A stretch of 64,000 nucleotides of DNA, taken from Hormoscilla sp. GM7CHS1pb (GTDB lineage Bacteria > Cyanobacteriota > Cyanobacteriia > Cyanobacteriales > Desertifilaceae). The stretch covers positions 1,488,001 to 1,552,000 of the forward strand of contig JACONN010000002.1 of NCBI GenBank assembly GCA_014323675.1, written 5' to 3'. Positions 32,280 to 43,190 of the stretch are shown here, in pieces. Below the pieces are notes generated by a model. It had not been told where the DNA came from and ran no database searches. It saw only the letters and a program-made list of their open reading frames with translations. Each line of letters begins with the position of its first letter. Position 1 is the stretch's first letter. The position numbers were made by a program, and so were the translations under genes.

Positions 32280-34219
32280 GTGAAATCAACCGTGTCCTCT
32301 AATACTATCGACCACGGACAATTAGAAATCCCACCATCAATAGAGAATTTTGTGCAGGGAGTAGTGAAAGTAGCCTCCGGCACCATCCTTGGTCTGACCA
32401 TGCTGACAAGTTCTGTGGTTGCCGGAGGACTGGTGGGCTTAGCAGTGAGCTTCCGGAACCTGCCAGATGTCAGGATACTCCGCAACTACGTACCCGAAGA
32501 AACTAGCTATATCTACGATATCAAAGGCCAAGTCCTCACCAGGCTCCATGATGAAGCCAACCGGGAGGTAGTCTCCCTAGATCGAATCTCTCCCCACCTC
32601 AAGCGAGCAGTGCTAGCAATTGAAGATTCCCGCTTCTACGATCACCCTGGCATCAATCCTAACAGCGTGGCCCGCGCCTTCATCGCCAACTGGGAAGAGG
32701 GAGAGGTAGTTGAAGGCGGATCCACGATCACCATGCAGTTGGTGAAAAATCTGTTTCTGTCTCCAGACCGTAACTTTACTCGCAAGGTAGCTGAAGCCGT
32801 ACTCGCCCTACGACTGGAACAAATTCTCACCAAACAGCAAATTTTAGAGCTGTACCTGAATCAGGTTTACTGGGGTCACAACACCTATGGGGTACAGACC
32901 GCAGCCCAGAGCTATTTTAACAAAAAAGCTGCTGATTTAACCCTAGCCGAATCAGCCCTGATGGCAGGTATCATTCAGGCACCCGAAGGCTTTAGCCCCT
33001 TCATTAATTACCCACTGGCTAAAGAGCGCCAGTTTCTAGTTTTAAGCCGGATGAAAGAATTGGGCTGGATTACCGCAGAGGAAGAAACAGAAGCTAGAGC
33101 CCAACCCTTGCTCGTGGGCCGACCAACATCCTTTGGCAAGAGCGAGATTCCTTACCTGACAGATGCAGTGGTCAAGGAGCTATCGGACCGCTTTGGTAAA
33201 GACGCCGTGCTCAACGGCGGCATGCGGGTTCAAACCACGATCGACCTCAATTTTCAACGGATGGCCGAGAGAGTAGTCAGCGAATGGCATACTCAGCTTT
33301 ACTACCAAGGAGTGTTTTACAACTACAATCAAGGTCAAATCGCTTTAGTTGCTGTCGATCCGCGCACTCATTTTGTCAAGGCAATGGTCGGTGGCCTGGA
33401 TTTTACCGAAAGTAACTACAACCGTGCCCTCATGGCCCAACGCCAGCCCGGATCTGCTTTCAAGCCTTTTGTCTACTATACAGCTTTTGCTAGCGGCAGA
33501 TATACGCCTAAATCTATTGTCGATGATACGAAGAAGACCTATTGGGATGGCAAGGAGTATTACACGCCCAAAAACTACAACGAGAAATACTCTGGTCCAG
33601 TCAGCATTCGCAAAGCTCTAGAACTGTCCCTGAATGTTCCCGCTGTCAAGATCGGTCAGGCCGTAGGACTCGATAAGGTGATTGAGGTCGTTCGGACTTT
33701 GGGATTAAAAGTCCGATTGAACCGGTGATTTCTTTGCCTCTGGGTGCGGTCGATCTGACGCCTTTAGAAATGGCCAGTGCTTTTGCGACTTTTGCCAACA
33801 ATGGCTGGCATTCGGATCCCACTTTTATAGTCCAGGTAACTGACAGTAATGGCGATGTCCTGCTAGATAACACGCCCGAACCGCAACGGGTGCTCGACCC
33901 TTGGGCTGTGGCTACTCTCAATGACGTATTGCAGGGTGTGATTAATAACGGAACCGGGAAGGCAGCTAAAATGGAGGGGCGTCCTGCTGCTGGCAAGACT
34001 GGTACTACCTCTTCCTCGCGAGATATTTGGTTTGTCGGCTATGTGCCCCAGCTCTCAGTTGCTGTTTGGGTGGGCAATGATGACTACAAACCTCTGAGAG
34101 ATAAAGCTACTGGTGGCCAGTATGTCGCACCGATCTGGCGCGATTTTATGCGGCAAGCCCTGGCCAATGAACCAGTGCATACTTTCCGCAAAGCTCAGGA
34201 ATTTCCCCGCCCGCGCTAG
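32280..34219 (+). pseudogene. Class A penicillin-binding protein, one frameshift
   Basis: Bifunctional peptidoglycan glycosyltransferase/transpeptidase. From a GTG at 32280 it has one membrane segment (about residues 30-60), the GT51 domain with AIEDSRFYDHPGINP, EGGSTITMQLVKNLFL and QILELYLNQVYWG, then the transpeptidase domain with active-site RQPGSAFKPFVYY (SxxK) and KTGTTSSSRD. At about 33707-33710 four A replace a probable five, shifting GLKSPIEPVISLPLG out of frame and ending the first frame at 33728. Essentiality of at least some such PBPs makes a sequencing error attractive. Confidence 0.9.
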
Positions 34220-34249
34220 GATGATTGTAGCGGGTATCACAATAGTCTG

Positions 34250-34573
34250 TTAGGATGGCTTTTCAATCTCAGACTTCATCCGTTCCAGGGTGAGGTTCAT
34301 CTGGTCAAACATTTGCTGGGGCGTGATGCCAAATTGACCCAGCTGGGTTTTTAACTGCTCGACCGTCATCTGGGCCATGAAGTCTTGGGAAAGCTCAAAG
34401 CGCTTCATAAAGATGCGGTAGCGCTCCATCAAGGCTTCCATTTGCTGGATGAATAATTTTTTGCCTTCGCGGTCAAATTTGCCGTAGTCACTTCCGAGTT
34501 GGACGAGAGACTGGTAATCGGAAAACAACTTCTTGGCTTCTTCCTGGACTATATCAGAATCAAAAAATCCCAT
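34250..34573 (-). CDS. DUF1825 family protein
   Basis: A 107-residue cyanobacterial protein of unknown function. The ATG at 34573 (MGFFDSDIVQEEAKKLFSDY) is chosen because family members start there; 16 upstream in-frame codons are ignored. Composition is strongly helical throughout (LSQDFMAQMTVEQLKTQL, FGITPQQMFDQMNLTLERM), suggesting a helical bundle. Intact, in a run of housekeeping genes. Confidence 0.85.
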   Translation of the reverse strand: MGFFDSDIVQEEAKKLFSDYQSLVQLGSDYGKFDREGKKLFIQQMEALMERYRIFMKRFELSQDFMAQMTVEQLKTQLGQFGITPQQMFDQMNLTLERMKSEIEKPS

Positions 34574-34623
34574 TGTTCTTGAGGTTGATTTGCTTGAGCG
34601 GTAGTGCGCGGTACTGTGCATCT

Positions 34624-34855
34624 ACTCATATTTTAGTGCAGCCTTTCGTTTCGGGAAAATGCGGTTTTCCGTATCATCCGCGTCGGACAGGGGGTGCATC
34701 TCATGCTTTGCTGCGGCCATATTCACTCTTTTGCCCAGAAACCAGGTATATGGGAAAAACCTGGTTTCTTAATTCATTCTTGAGATGCTCTCTGCGTGTA
34801 ACGATCGCCCTCTCTATTGTCTAAGTATAAATATTTAGATAGGCCAACAGAGGCA
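34624..34855. other. Intergenic region with inverted repeat
   Basis: No gene seen. The inverted pair GGTGCATCTCATG (near 34687) and CATTCTTGAGATGC (near 34773), with an internal hairpin CCAGAAACCAGGT..ACCTGGTTTCTT, resembles repeat pieces at 61840-61900. It may be another decayed non-autonomous element. Confidence 0.5.
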
Positions 34856-35428
34856 TTAGATTAGACCAATGCGGTTAGGTGGCCAAAAGCGAAAGCAGGC
34901 GCGACCAATGATATTCTGCTTGGGCAAAAAGCCCCAAATGTGGGAGTCATTGCTGTTGTTGCGGTTGTCTCCCATCACAAATAATTGGTCAACCGGAACC
35001 TGGGCAGGGCCCCAGGAATATTCTGGCAACTCGGCAATGTAGTCTTCCTCCTGGGGTTGATTATCCAGGTAGACTTTACCATTTTTTACTTCCACAGTTT
35101 GGCCTGGTTCTGCAATAATCCGCTTGATGAAGGCTTGATCTGTAGTGTATCCCAGTCTTTGCAGCAGTTTGGGCGGTTCAAAGACTACTATCTCACCCCT
35201 CGCTGGTGGACGAAAATGGTAGGATACTTTTTCTACTACAAGCCTGTCGCCCACTCTCAAAGTTGGCACCATTGAATCCGAGGGGATGTAGCGGGGTTCC
35301 GCCACCAATGTCCGCAGCAACAGCGCTATAATCAGGGCAATTACCACGATCGCGAGATTTTCCCGTTGTTCACGCCATACCCGCTGCCAGAAGGCTGTAT
35401 CTTCTATTTGCTTTTCTGGTGATGTCAT
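34856..35428 (-). CDS. lepB: Signal peptidase I
   Basis: Membrane serine protease that removes signal peptides. The ATG at 35428 (MTSPEKQIEDTAFWQRVWRE) is preferred, giving 190 residues. One N-terminal membrane anchor LAIVVIALIIALLLRTLV is followed by the catalytic Ser box YIPSDSMVPTLRVGDR and the catalytic Lys box FIKRIIAEPGQ, then GDNRNNSNDSHIWGFL. All active-site residues are present. Monocistronic-looking. Confidence 0.95.
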   Translation of the reverse strand: MTSPEKQIEDTAFWQRVWREQRENLAIVVIALIIALLLRTLVAEPRYIPSDSMVPTLRVGDRLVVEKVSYHFRPPARGEIVVFEPPKLLQRLGYTTDQAFIKRIIAEPGQTVEVKNGKVYLDNQPQEEDYIAELPEYSWGPAQVPVDQLFVMGDNRNNSNDSHIWGFLPKQNIIGRACFRFWPPNRIGLI

Positions 35429-35681
35429 AAAATGAAGAAGACGATTTATAAGGATAAAGGATAAACTGTTAATTGCCAATTGTCAATTGCCAATTGTCAA
35501 TTTTGCTCCTTGATATAGCAGTTCTCAGATTAGCGCGATCTGCTGTTGGGGAGATTGCTTCGGGGGGGTTAACGCATAAAGCATAAGTTATCGCTACGTC
35601 CCCCCCCCCTCGCAATGACAAATAGGCTATCACAACTGTACCACATTAATTTGAGAAATTATCCTTGAGCTATCCTATATT

Positions 35682-35882
35682 ATGGTAAACCCAAAAGAAA
35701 CCTGGTACATCCTCAAGGGCTCCGACGGTCACTGCGACATTGTCCCGATGCTCCCAGACTCCACCTTACGCTCATCGGAAAAACAGGATTATATCGCCTC
35801 TTGGGGGCCTTTTGCTTCCCCACAAGAGGCGATCGCCAAGCGAGTCGGACTGATTCGATCTGGTAAATGTCAACCTATCTGA
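35682..35882 (+). CDS. Small conserved hypothetical protein
   Basis: A 66-residue protein (MVNPKETWYILKGSDGHCDI) with a C-terminal ASWGPFASPQEAIAKRVGLI that resembles small cyanobacterial proteins of unknown role in which a Gly-Pro-Phe motif is followed by a helix. It converges with ctpA, 6 nt apart. No strong ribosome site is visible. Confidence 0.65.
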   Translation: MVNPKETWYILKGSDGHCDIVPMLPDSTLRSSEKQDYIASWGPFASPQEAIAKRVGLIRSGKCQPI

Positions 35883-35887
35883 TGACA

Positions 35888-37179
35888 TTAAAAATCAATT
35901 GATTCAGCGCGATTTTCTCGCCCTTTGGCAATTTCCTGATTTAACACTTCCAATGCTCTAGCATATTGGGGGTCTGCCTTCGTGCCAATTAAAGTCAGAT
36001 CTCGTCTCAATTGTTGCTTCTGATCGTCTGTCAGGGCAATCTCCACATCCGGCGCTATGCCCAACTTATTGATATCCCGGCCACTGGGGGTGAGATACTT
36101 GGCGATCGTCACTGCTAGACCGGAACCATCTCCCAAGGGCCGCACTGATTGCACCAAACCTTTGCCGAAAGTTTGTGTCCCAACTATCAGGGCACGTTGA
36201 TTGTCCTGCAATGCTCCTGAGAGGATCTCACTCGCACTGGCCGAACCGCCATCCACTAGCACTACCAGAGGCTTATCCGTCAGAGCGCGACTCCTCGCCC
36301 ACCGCAGATCGCTTTTTCCTTTACGGTTAACCGTCGAGACTATTCTACCATTTTCCACCCACATCCGGGCAATTTCCACCGAAGCTTCGAGTAACCCACC
36401 GGGGTTTGAACGCAGATCCAAGATATAGCCAGACACATTCTGTGCTTCTAAATCTTCGATCGCATCTCGCATTTCCCGCGCCGCCGGTTGCTAAACTGCT
36501 TCAAGCGAATGTAACCGATGCCCCGATCGTTTGCTTCGGGCTGATAGCTGTAGCTTACTGGATGAATCTCAATTCGTTCCCGCTTGATCGGAAAATCTAT
36601 TTCCTCCTCTCCTCGGAGGATAGTCAGGATCACCGACGATCCCACTGGCCCCCGGATCAACTTCACCGCATCATTAACATCCATGCCCTCGGTACTCTGA
36701 CCATCAATTTTGATGATGAAGTCCTTGGCAATAATACCCGCCTTAAAAGCTGGCGTGTCTTCGATCGGAGATACCACCACCAGCTTTTTAGTTTCTTCAT
36801 CTTGTGACAGCTGAATCCCCACACCCGTCAGTTCCCCGGAAGTATCAATTTGCATATTTTTGAACTCTTCGGGATCCATAAACCTGGTATAATGGTCATC
36901 CAGCTGCTCTAGCATTTCCCGGATCGCCTTATATGCTTCTTCCGGGGTCGTGTAATTGCGATCCAGGTACTCGGTCCGCACCGAGATCCAATCGACCTGA
37001 TTAAATGTGCCATCGACATAGTTACGGTCAATTATCTGCCACACTTCATCTACGAGTTCTTTCGGGCTGTCCTGAAAGAATGCTTGACCGCGCAGATGAA
37101 TACCTGCACTGGCAACCGCTACTGCTGTTAGCATCACTGCCGTTGCACCTACAACGAGTCCTCGTGTTGTCTTTGTCAT
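35888..37179 (-). pseudogene. ctpA: Carboxyl-terminal processing protease, one frameshift
   Basis: Exported serine protease of the CtpA/tail-specific family, which in cyanobacteria matures D1 of photosystem II or acts in the periplasm. A signal/anchor segment is at the start, then DDHYTRFMDPEEF, a PDZ domain (GVGIQLSQDEETKKLVVV), and in the second frame the catalytic region VDGGSASASEILSGAL (Ser) and TFGKGLVQSV (Lys). Near 36484 one base is missing on the coding strand (after LKQFSN), splitting the gene into two overlapping frames. Catalytic residues are all in the downstream frame. Confidence 0.88.
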
Positions 37180-37441
37180 AAGTTTAAGAGAACCTGATCT
37201 ACTTTAGGGGGATTTAATTCCAATTTAACACAGGCTATTTTTGCTCTCCTTAATTGGGCTGGCGGTCGTTGCTGCTGCTTTCGGGTTCGGTGAATAATTT
37301 TTCCCTACTACAAGTATTCCTATTCGGCAATTGAGAGGTCATTTGTCTAGCACGAGTTTGAGATTTTTTCCGAACCGCCAATTGCCGATAGGAGTCCCTC
37401 GCCTGTCATGTCTGGGAGTGGATGTCTAAGTCCGATCTTTT

Positions 37442-38662
37442 TTAAGGATCTATCCAGCGACCGTCTGCCTTAATGAGGTTGATTAATTCTTCAACACCGC
37501 TTGATTCGGGGACTTTTTTGATTTCTTCTCTACCACGATACAGAGAAATGTATCCGGGCTGTTTGCCTACATAGCCGTAGTCTGCATCTGCCATTTCTCC
37601 GGGGCCATTGACAATACAACCCATAACGGCTATATCTAGACCTGTCAGATGTTTGGTGGCTTCTCGCACAGACGCGAGCACTTCTTCTAGGTTAAACAGG
37701 GTGCGACCACAAGAGGGACAAGCAACGTACTCGACCATTGTTTTCCGCAGCCCCAGGGCTTGTAGAATACTGTAGCATACAGGAATCTCTTTTTCCGGAG
37801 CTTCGGTGAGGGAAACACGAATTGTATCGCCAATTCCATCGGCTAGCAGGGTGGCTATTCCTGCTGTGGACTTAATCCGCCCATATTCGCCGTCACCGGC
37901 TTCTGTGACACCCAGATGCAAGGGATAATCCATTAAGAGTTCATGCATGCGCTTAACCATCAGGCGATAGGCTGCTAACATGACTGGTACCCGAGAGGCC
38001 TTCAGGGAGATGACCAGATTGCGAAAATCAAGAGATTCGCAAATCTTGATGAACTCTATAGCTGATTCTACCATACCTGCTGGGGTGTCGCCGTAGGTAA
38101 ACAGCATCCTTTCGGCCAGGGAACCGTGATTAACGCCAATGCGCATGGCTTTGCCGGTGTCTCGCAGGGCAATCACCAGGGGTGCTAGGGTTTGGCGGAT
38201 TTTCTCGCCTATTTCCTCAAATTCCGCCTTTGTGTATTCTGTTCTATCTGACTTGGGCTTTTCAAACACGTACAAGCCGGGATTAATCCTGACTTTATCG
38301 ACATGTTTGGCTACTTCCAGGGCTATTTTCATGCCATTGTGGTGGACATCGGCCACCAGTGGCACCTGTTGGTAAGTCCCAATCAGTTTTTGCTTGATTT
38401 GGCCTAGGGCTACCGCATGTGCCATGCTGGGAACGGTGACGCGGACGATTTCGCAACCAATGGAGTGCAGGCGACGAATGGCGGCGATCGATCCTTCTAT
38501 ATCCAGGGTATCTTCGTTAATCATGGACTGCACCACGACGGGATAGCCTCCACCGATGGTGACGTTGCCCACTTTCACTGGCCTGGTTTTTCGCCGGTGG
38601 ATGGTGGTGTCAAAGCTGGGTGGACTGGATATGGTGGTTGTGGGTTTGGTCAGGGTCTGCAT
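37442..38662 (-). CDS. ispG: 4-hydroxy-3-methylbut-2-enyl diphosphate synthase
   Basis: Iron-sulfur enzyme of the MEP isoprenoid pathway, converting MEcPP to HMBPP. The 406-residue protein has the N-terminal [20 protein letters not shown], the TIM-barrel segment [13 protein letters not shown], and the cluster cysteines in [15 protein letters not shown] and [20 protein letters not shown]. Length and motifs are normal; intact. Electrons probably come from ferredoxin in cyanobacteria. Confidence 0.96.
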   Translation of the reverse strand: MQTLTKPTTTISSPPSFDTTIHRRKTRPVKVGNVTIGGGYPVVVQSMINEDTLDIEGSIAAIRRLHSIGCEIVRVTVPSMAHAVALGQIKQKLIGTYQQVPLVADVHHNGMKIALEVAKHVDKVRINPGLYVFEKPKSDRTEYTKAEFEEIGEKIRQTLAPLVIALRDTGKAMRIGVNHGSLAERMLFTYGDTPAGMVESAIEFIKICESLDFRNLVISLKASRVPVMLAAYRLMVKRMHELLMDYPLHLGVTEAGDGEYGRIKSTAGIATLLADGIGDTIRVSLTEAPEKEIPVCYSILQALGLRKTMVEYVACPSCGRTLFNLEEVLASVREATKHLTGLDIAVMGCIVNGPGEMADADYGYVGKQPGYISLYRGREEIKKVPESSGVEELINLIKADGRWIDP

Positions 38663-39622
38663 GAGTTGCTGATGTTATCTCTACTTTTCAGATTGCCACA
38701 ACTGGGGTCACTTTTTCCCAGGAAGTCGGACAGAACAATCGGATGTAGTTCCATGCATTGATTGCGGTACCGTGTCTGTTGTAGCTGCCCAGAGTTGCGA
38801 CTAAGTGCCCAAAAACTTACACATCTCTCATATTTGGGGGAATCCTCAGTACGATCAGACTATTTGGCGGCGATCGAAATACTCTCTAAGTTGCGTATTA
38901 TTGCCATAGCAGGCTGAGTCTTATCTTGAGAGCGGCAAATCCGGTATATTACTTGCTTTTTGTGAGGCAAGTTCACTAAGCTAGAAAAAAGCAGTGGATG
39001 GCTAGCCCTGGCTGCTAACTATAAGCGCTTTCGCAGCGGGGAGGGCCGGGAGCCTGTGAGCGTGTTACACGCTCCGGGCCCCCTCCGCTACGAGAGCTTT
39101 GCACGAGCCTTGCCCGATCGTGCCGATCTTATGCGCTCCGTTATACTTGCGCGGATCTACTTGTTGGATTTGTGAGGGTTAAACGCAGCACTACCAACGG
39201 TTGGTGCTATCCTTGGATAGATAGCCAGTTGTTATCTTTGCCAAATGATGATGGTAGTATGGTATGGTTGAAAATATCAGATAAAATGATGCCTAATATA
39301 CTTTGAAAGGGAGAGACTTGCGCGAAAGAGGCATTGTTGGTGTCATTGCTCGGGGGCTCTGGCAGCAGCAACGAAGGTTCGCACAACTGTCAGACCCCCG
39401 TTAGCGGGGGGGGAAGTTACTCAAAAAGCACAAGGATATCTCAATTATTCTCCCCTTCGCAATGACATTCTTTAATTGCCTCAAAAAGCGCAGTTTATGA
39501 TTGTTTAGAGTCTAGTCAGACATAAGTTTTGCCTTACTGTGTCAACTATTGTCATTTAACCATCTGGATGTGGGAATTTATAGCATTATTATACTGACAA
39601 GTTAATGCAAAGATGAGGATTT
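38663..39622. other. 960-bp intergenic region, no gene seen
   Basis: No convincing reading frame. At about 39035-39105 is a GC-rich imperfect stem (GCGGGGAGGGCCGGGAGCC, loop GTGAGCGTGTTACACGCTC, GGGCCCCCTCCGC) that could be a structured RNA or a palindromic repeat. A run of G at 39401 (GGGGGGGG) follows. No tRNA or known RNA family was recognised. Confidence 0.5.
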
Positions 39623-40135
39623 ATGGATCGAAGCTCTAGTAAGGTGATGTTGGATAATAACGAATGGATCAGAGCATTGGGGTTGATTGAATCGAATAGC
39701 CGTGCCCTCGCTGCTTTATCCGATCGAGTCCAATCAGAACGCCGGGAAAATCGTCAGCGAATTGAGTCCAATAGTCGAGCGATCGCGGCTTTAGGTGAGA
39801 AGGTGACAGATACGGAAAAGACGGATAAGGAGCTGATCAAAGCCAATAGTAAAGCGATCGGGAATCTGACTCAGGTTCTATGTCAGCTGCAAGATGGACA
39901 AGCAATGCTGACAAAATTGCTTTCAGAACAACAGGAACTTCTCAAGGAGTTTAGAGAGATCGTCAAAGAAATTTTGAAAAGATTGGAACAATCGCAAACT
40001 CAGACGAATGAAGATTTGGAAACGATCGCCCATGAACTGATCGGTATGCGAGATGTTTTTTTGAAGATGCAGCAGGGAGTTTTATCTATGTTGCCGGATG
40101 GGGAGCAGAAGCAGCAGTCCCAGTCAGATGGATGA
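39623..40135 (+). CDS. Coiled-coil hypothetical protein
   Basis: A 170-residue, highly charged helical protein. It has repeated heptads with internal similarity: IESNSRALAALSDRV, IESNSRAIAALGEKV and IKANSKAIGNLTQVL at residues about 22, 48 and 72, then a long coiled coil to residue 130. No signal or membrane segment. GATGAGG precedes the ATG. Family not recognised; related multi-copy coiled-coil genes are common in filamentous cyanobacteria. Confidence 0.65.
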   Translation: MDRSSSKVMLDNNEWIRALGLIESNSRALAALSDRVQSERRENRQRIESNSRAIAALGEKVTDTEKTDKELIKANSKAIGNLTQVLCQLQDGQAMLTKLLSEQQELLKEFREIVKEILKRLEQSQTQTNEDLETIAHELIGMRDVFLKMQQGVLSMLPDGEQKQQSQSDG

Positions 40136-40188
40136 TTGGCAAGGGATACCGAAAGGGGATGCTTAGTGAGGGCATCCCCGATCGGCTT

Positions 40189-40392
40189 TTATTCAGTAAA
40201 GTCAGGAATCACCCATTGGGGTGGTTGCAGGCGTTTTTTCCTGATCGCTTCGTCAGCCATCTCCAGCATTGTATCCAAGGAAGTATCTTTGATGAACTTG
40301 GACGCGGACTCTGCATATGAGCGGTGGGGACATCGATCTCCCAAAATGCAGCCGTTGACGCAGGCTTCAGCGCAGTTGATAGTAGGTTCCAT
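40189..40392 (-). CDS. Small Cys-containing conserved protein
   Basis: A 67-residue protein whose first third has four cysteines (CAEACVNGCILGDRCPH), followed by a helical part DTSLDTMLEMADEAIRKKR and an end PPQWVIPDF. I recognise it as a small protein conserved among cyanobacteria without known function. The cysteine spacing suggests metal or cluster binding. The frame is intact, and the opposite-strand frames here lack support. Confidence 0.7.
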   Translation of the reverse strand: MEPTINCAEACVNGCILGDRCPHRSYAESASKFIKDTSLDTMLEMADEAIRKKRLQPPQWVIPDFTE

Positions 40393-41456
40393 TGTCAGTA
40401 ATTAGTTGCGTAGGACAGGCGTCTCGCCTGTCCGGGGGATTGATAGTTTAGTCGGACTGCAATTCCAGGATTTTTGCCCGGGCAAATTTCAGCAATTCTT
40501 TAGCTTCAGCAGTTGCTGTAGTTCCTGGCTGCACTATTTCCAAATAATTAATAATACTTTGTAATTTACTCGCGAGTAAACTCCGGTTGGGATTAGAACC
40601 AGCTAGGGTTTGCCACTGGGAAATTAAATCTTTGGCCCGTCGGAGTGCCCTCACAGACTCAAGTTCGGCTTGTCGTCGAGTTCGCGCTACCCCCAGGTTT
40701 TGCTGATATTGAGCTAGTCTTTGTTGGGCATCGACATAGGCAGGATCGGCGAGTGGCACCTGTTTCAGGCGATCGATCGCTTGTTGCCACAGAAGAGCAA
40801 TTTCTTGCCATTGGGCGGCGGTGTGGGGTGGGTTTTGGGCCGCGTTAGCTGCTGTCCAGCCAAATTGCTTGGCCGCTGCAATTAAGCTATAGCTGCGCTG
40901 ACTGGCAGTTGCTTGACTGGAAACTTGCTGAAAATCCCGTCGGTAGGCAGCTAGTTGAGTTTGGGACATCCTTCCTGCTAGGGTTTGGGAGGGGATTTGA
41001 TTGAGCAGATCCATTCCTGCTTGCCAAGCGGCGATCGCCTCTTGTTTTTCTGCGGCATCCTGGGCCTGTTGATACTGCTGCTTGGCATCATTGACTGCTG
41101 CGGTTCCTGCTGTCAGCAGAGTCTGTGCATTTTGTTCTTGATAAACCTTAGCTTCCATTCGCCCCACCCGTTTGCGGGCTGATTCAAACTCGTCGAGGGT
41201 GAACTGCCAAGTACACAAAACAAGGTACAGTATCTTTGGGGATAATAGCCGAGAAACCAAACTGGCAAGGCATCCAGATGGGCTTGTGCCTGTTTTATCT
41301 TCTGGACACCCAATTCAAAATCGGCAGCGCTAGTGGCTTTGTTAACTAGCTGATCGACTTGCTCAATAGAGGCGATCGCCCCCCGATAATTACGATCCAT
41401 GCTCATATAACTGGGGAACAGCAAAATTGGGGCAGTCCGTGCCACTGGCCACCTAA

Positions 41457-41616
41457 GGGACTTGCGGTTTAATAATGTACCAACGACTTCGCTACTGGAC
41501 TGTCTGGGTTAAACTTGCAAGCACGGCCCGGCTAAAGTTCAAAACCCCCGCCTAATCAGCTTAAGTCGTCTTAAGACGACTGAGGTTATTCGGTACTTTA
41601 TTTCTGCGCAAGTCCC
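41457..41616. repeat. MITE, left copy
   Basis: A 160-bp non-coding element with ends GGGACTTGCG and CGCAAGTCCC and an internal palindrome AAGTCGTCTTAAGACGACT. It has TAA on both sides (41454-41456 and 41617-41619), as if it inserted by itself. Identical to the right copy as far as can be read. Confidence 0.92.
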
Positions 41617-41682
41617 TAAAGGTCTAGGAAGCGCTCTTGTAAATGCCCAGGAGGTAGTCCGCCTGGGCAGCAGAGGCTACTA

Positions 41683-42702
41683 CTACTCGGCAGCGTAGAT
41701 CGCCCAATCGTAGGCCGCCCGGGCGATCTGAGCAATCACCTGCTCCTTCGTGTCGAACGACGCCTTGTTGCAGTTGTAGACCGCGATGACGAGAACCCGT
41801 CCATCGGGGAGGCGGATCCATCCGACATCGTTGACCGAGTCATGACCGGTTCCGGTCTTGTCACCCACAACAGTGCCCGGCGGCAACATGCCCTGCAAAC
41901 GGGCTTTGCCGGTGCGGGTTTGCTCCATAATGTCGATGAGAACTTCGGTGCGCTCTGCATCGAGAACTTCACCCGCCATAAACTGCGACAAGAGCTGCGC
42001 CATGGCGTCCGGCGTGATCGTGTCGCGCGGGTCATCCCAGAAGGGACTCTCGAACGGGCGAATGAAGAAGCCCTGCGCACCGCCCAGCTTCTGGTCTTGC
42101 TCATCGAGGAACTCGATGACTTCGTCAAAGCTGTCAAGCCGGTAGACATCCATGAACAGGCGGTTCAAATTGCGTTCAACGCTGATGTCATTGACACCCT
42201 GCTCTTGCACCCACGCCTCGACGCCTTTGGGGCCAATCATGAGGCGCATCATCGTGTTCGGAGTGGTGTTGTCGCTGTCAACAATGGCCGTCCAGATGAG
42301 ATTGTAGAGCTTGGTCGTCGTTGGCGCCTGCGGGAACGTCAGGTTCACCGGCGACAGCACGGACAAGTCTTCATCGGTGATGGTGATCTGCTCTTCGAGC
42401 GTCAGTTTGCCTTGCGAAACAAGGTCGAGCGCCTGCATCGAAACGGGTATCTTCACGGTGCTCATCATCGGGAACCGATGATCGCCGTTGATGAGCGAGA
42501 TCGGCTCTTCTCCTGCAAAGGCGATGCTCGCCCCAACACCGCTGTCCACTGGCTCAGGTACTTCGTCGTCCACAGTCTGGGCGATACGGGCCACCTCGGC
42601 CCGAAGCGTTTCCAGGCTATCGGCGAATGCTGGTTCAGGTCCTCCTACGACTTGAACCAAAGCTACGGATAGGAGGATAAGGAGGATAAGGATTCGTTTC
42701 AT
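41683..42702 (-). CDS. bla: Class A serine beta-lactamase
   Basis: Periplasmic penicillin-hydrolysing enzyme of 339 residues. A signal peptide (MKRILILLILLSVALVQVVG, cleavage near AFA-DS) leads to all class A motifs: S81-T-V-K84, S143-D-N145, the omega-loop E176-R-N-L-N180 and K282-T-G284. The KTGTGHDSVNDVGWIRLPDG ending suggests an extended class A subgroup such as the PER/GES-like branch, by general look only. Codon use is GC-rich at third positions, unlike every flanking gene, which indicates transfer from another phylum. It lies within the MITE-flanked unit. Confidence 0.93.
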   Translation of the reverse strand: MKRILILLILLSVALVQVVGGPEPAFADSLETLRAEVARIAQTVDDEVPEPVDSGVGASIAFAGEEPISLINGDHRFPMMSTVKIPVSMQALDLVSQGKLTLEEQITITDEDLSVLSPVNLTFPQAPTTTKLYNLIWTAIVDSDNTTPNTMMRLMIGPKGVEAWVQEQGVNDISVERNLNRLFMDVYRLDSFDEVIEFLDEQDQKLGGAQGFFIRPFESPFWDDPRDTITPDAMAQLLSQFMAGEVLDAERTEVLIDIMEQTRTGKARLQGMLPPGTVVGDKTGTGHDSVNDVGWIRLPDGRVLVIAVYNCNKASFDTKEQVIAQIARAAYDWAIYAAE

Positions 42703-42992
42703 GATCTACTTCTCGAAGGTGTCAAGTTTTCTTCCGTAAATGGGCCGCTCTATTTGCAGATCGCCCCGTGAGGTCCTCAGGCAAATCAGGATTGGCATCG
42801 TCTCCCAAATCAACGCTATGCAAGGAGCTACGATCATAAAGTAGTCCATAAAGTGGGGGATGTCAATGAACTCGTGCTGCTGAATTCCTATCGGGCGAGC
42901 ACGGCGAGCACTCAAAAGCTAAGGTGCAATTCGGTAACCCATCGTTGTACCGGTATGTTGTCTAACTCGTTATTGGAGTGAACTGTTCCGCA

Positions 42993-43102
42993 TAACACCC
43001 CTATTTGGGGGATTAGGTGGCAAATTTTCTACCTAACTACCCGATTTAGGTGTTTAGGTGGAAATACGCCAGCCTAACGTCCCTATTAGGGTGATTAGGT
43101 AG
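42993..43102. repeat. Three imperfect 40-bp repeats with TTAGGTGG
   Basis: Three copies of a core CTAAC..CCC.ATTTAGG.G.TTAGGTGG start near 42993, 43033 and 43074. Each has inverted arms CCTAA/TTAGG and so can fold. They lie about 300-400 bp upstream of the beta-lactamase on its coding strand, inside the mobile unit. They may be a regulatory or recombination site brought from the donor. Confidence 0.7.
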
Positions 43103-43190
43103 ACGAGTTCAGTATAATCATCCCTCCTATGAGCACCTTGAATTGCTTAGGGTTTGTTTATCATCCTGGTTGGTGTACTACCCGATGCAA

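Noticed and set aside
41842..42672. 276-codon frame antisense to the beta-lactamase
   Set aside because: Explained by the strong codon bias of the sense gene, whose motifs are complete.
42706..42915. 69-codon frame upstream of bla
   Set aside because: Reads partly hydrophobic but has no ribosome site or family; more likely the promoter region or a gene fragment from the donor.
42940..43110. Integron attC-like site (GCCTAAC) behind the beta-lactamase promoter side
   Set aside because: A matching GTTRRRY partner at proper spacing and a cassette layout were not found.
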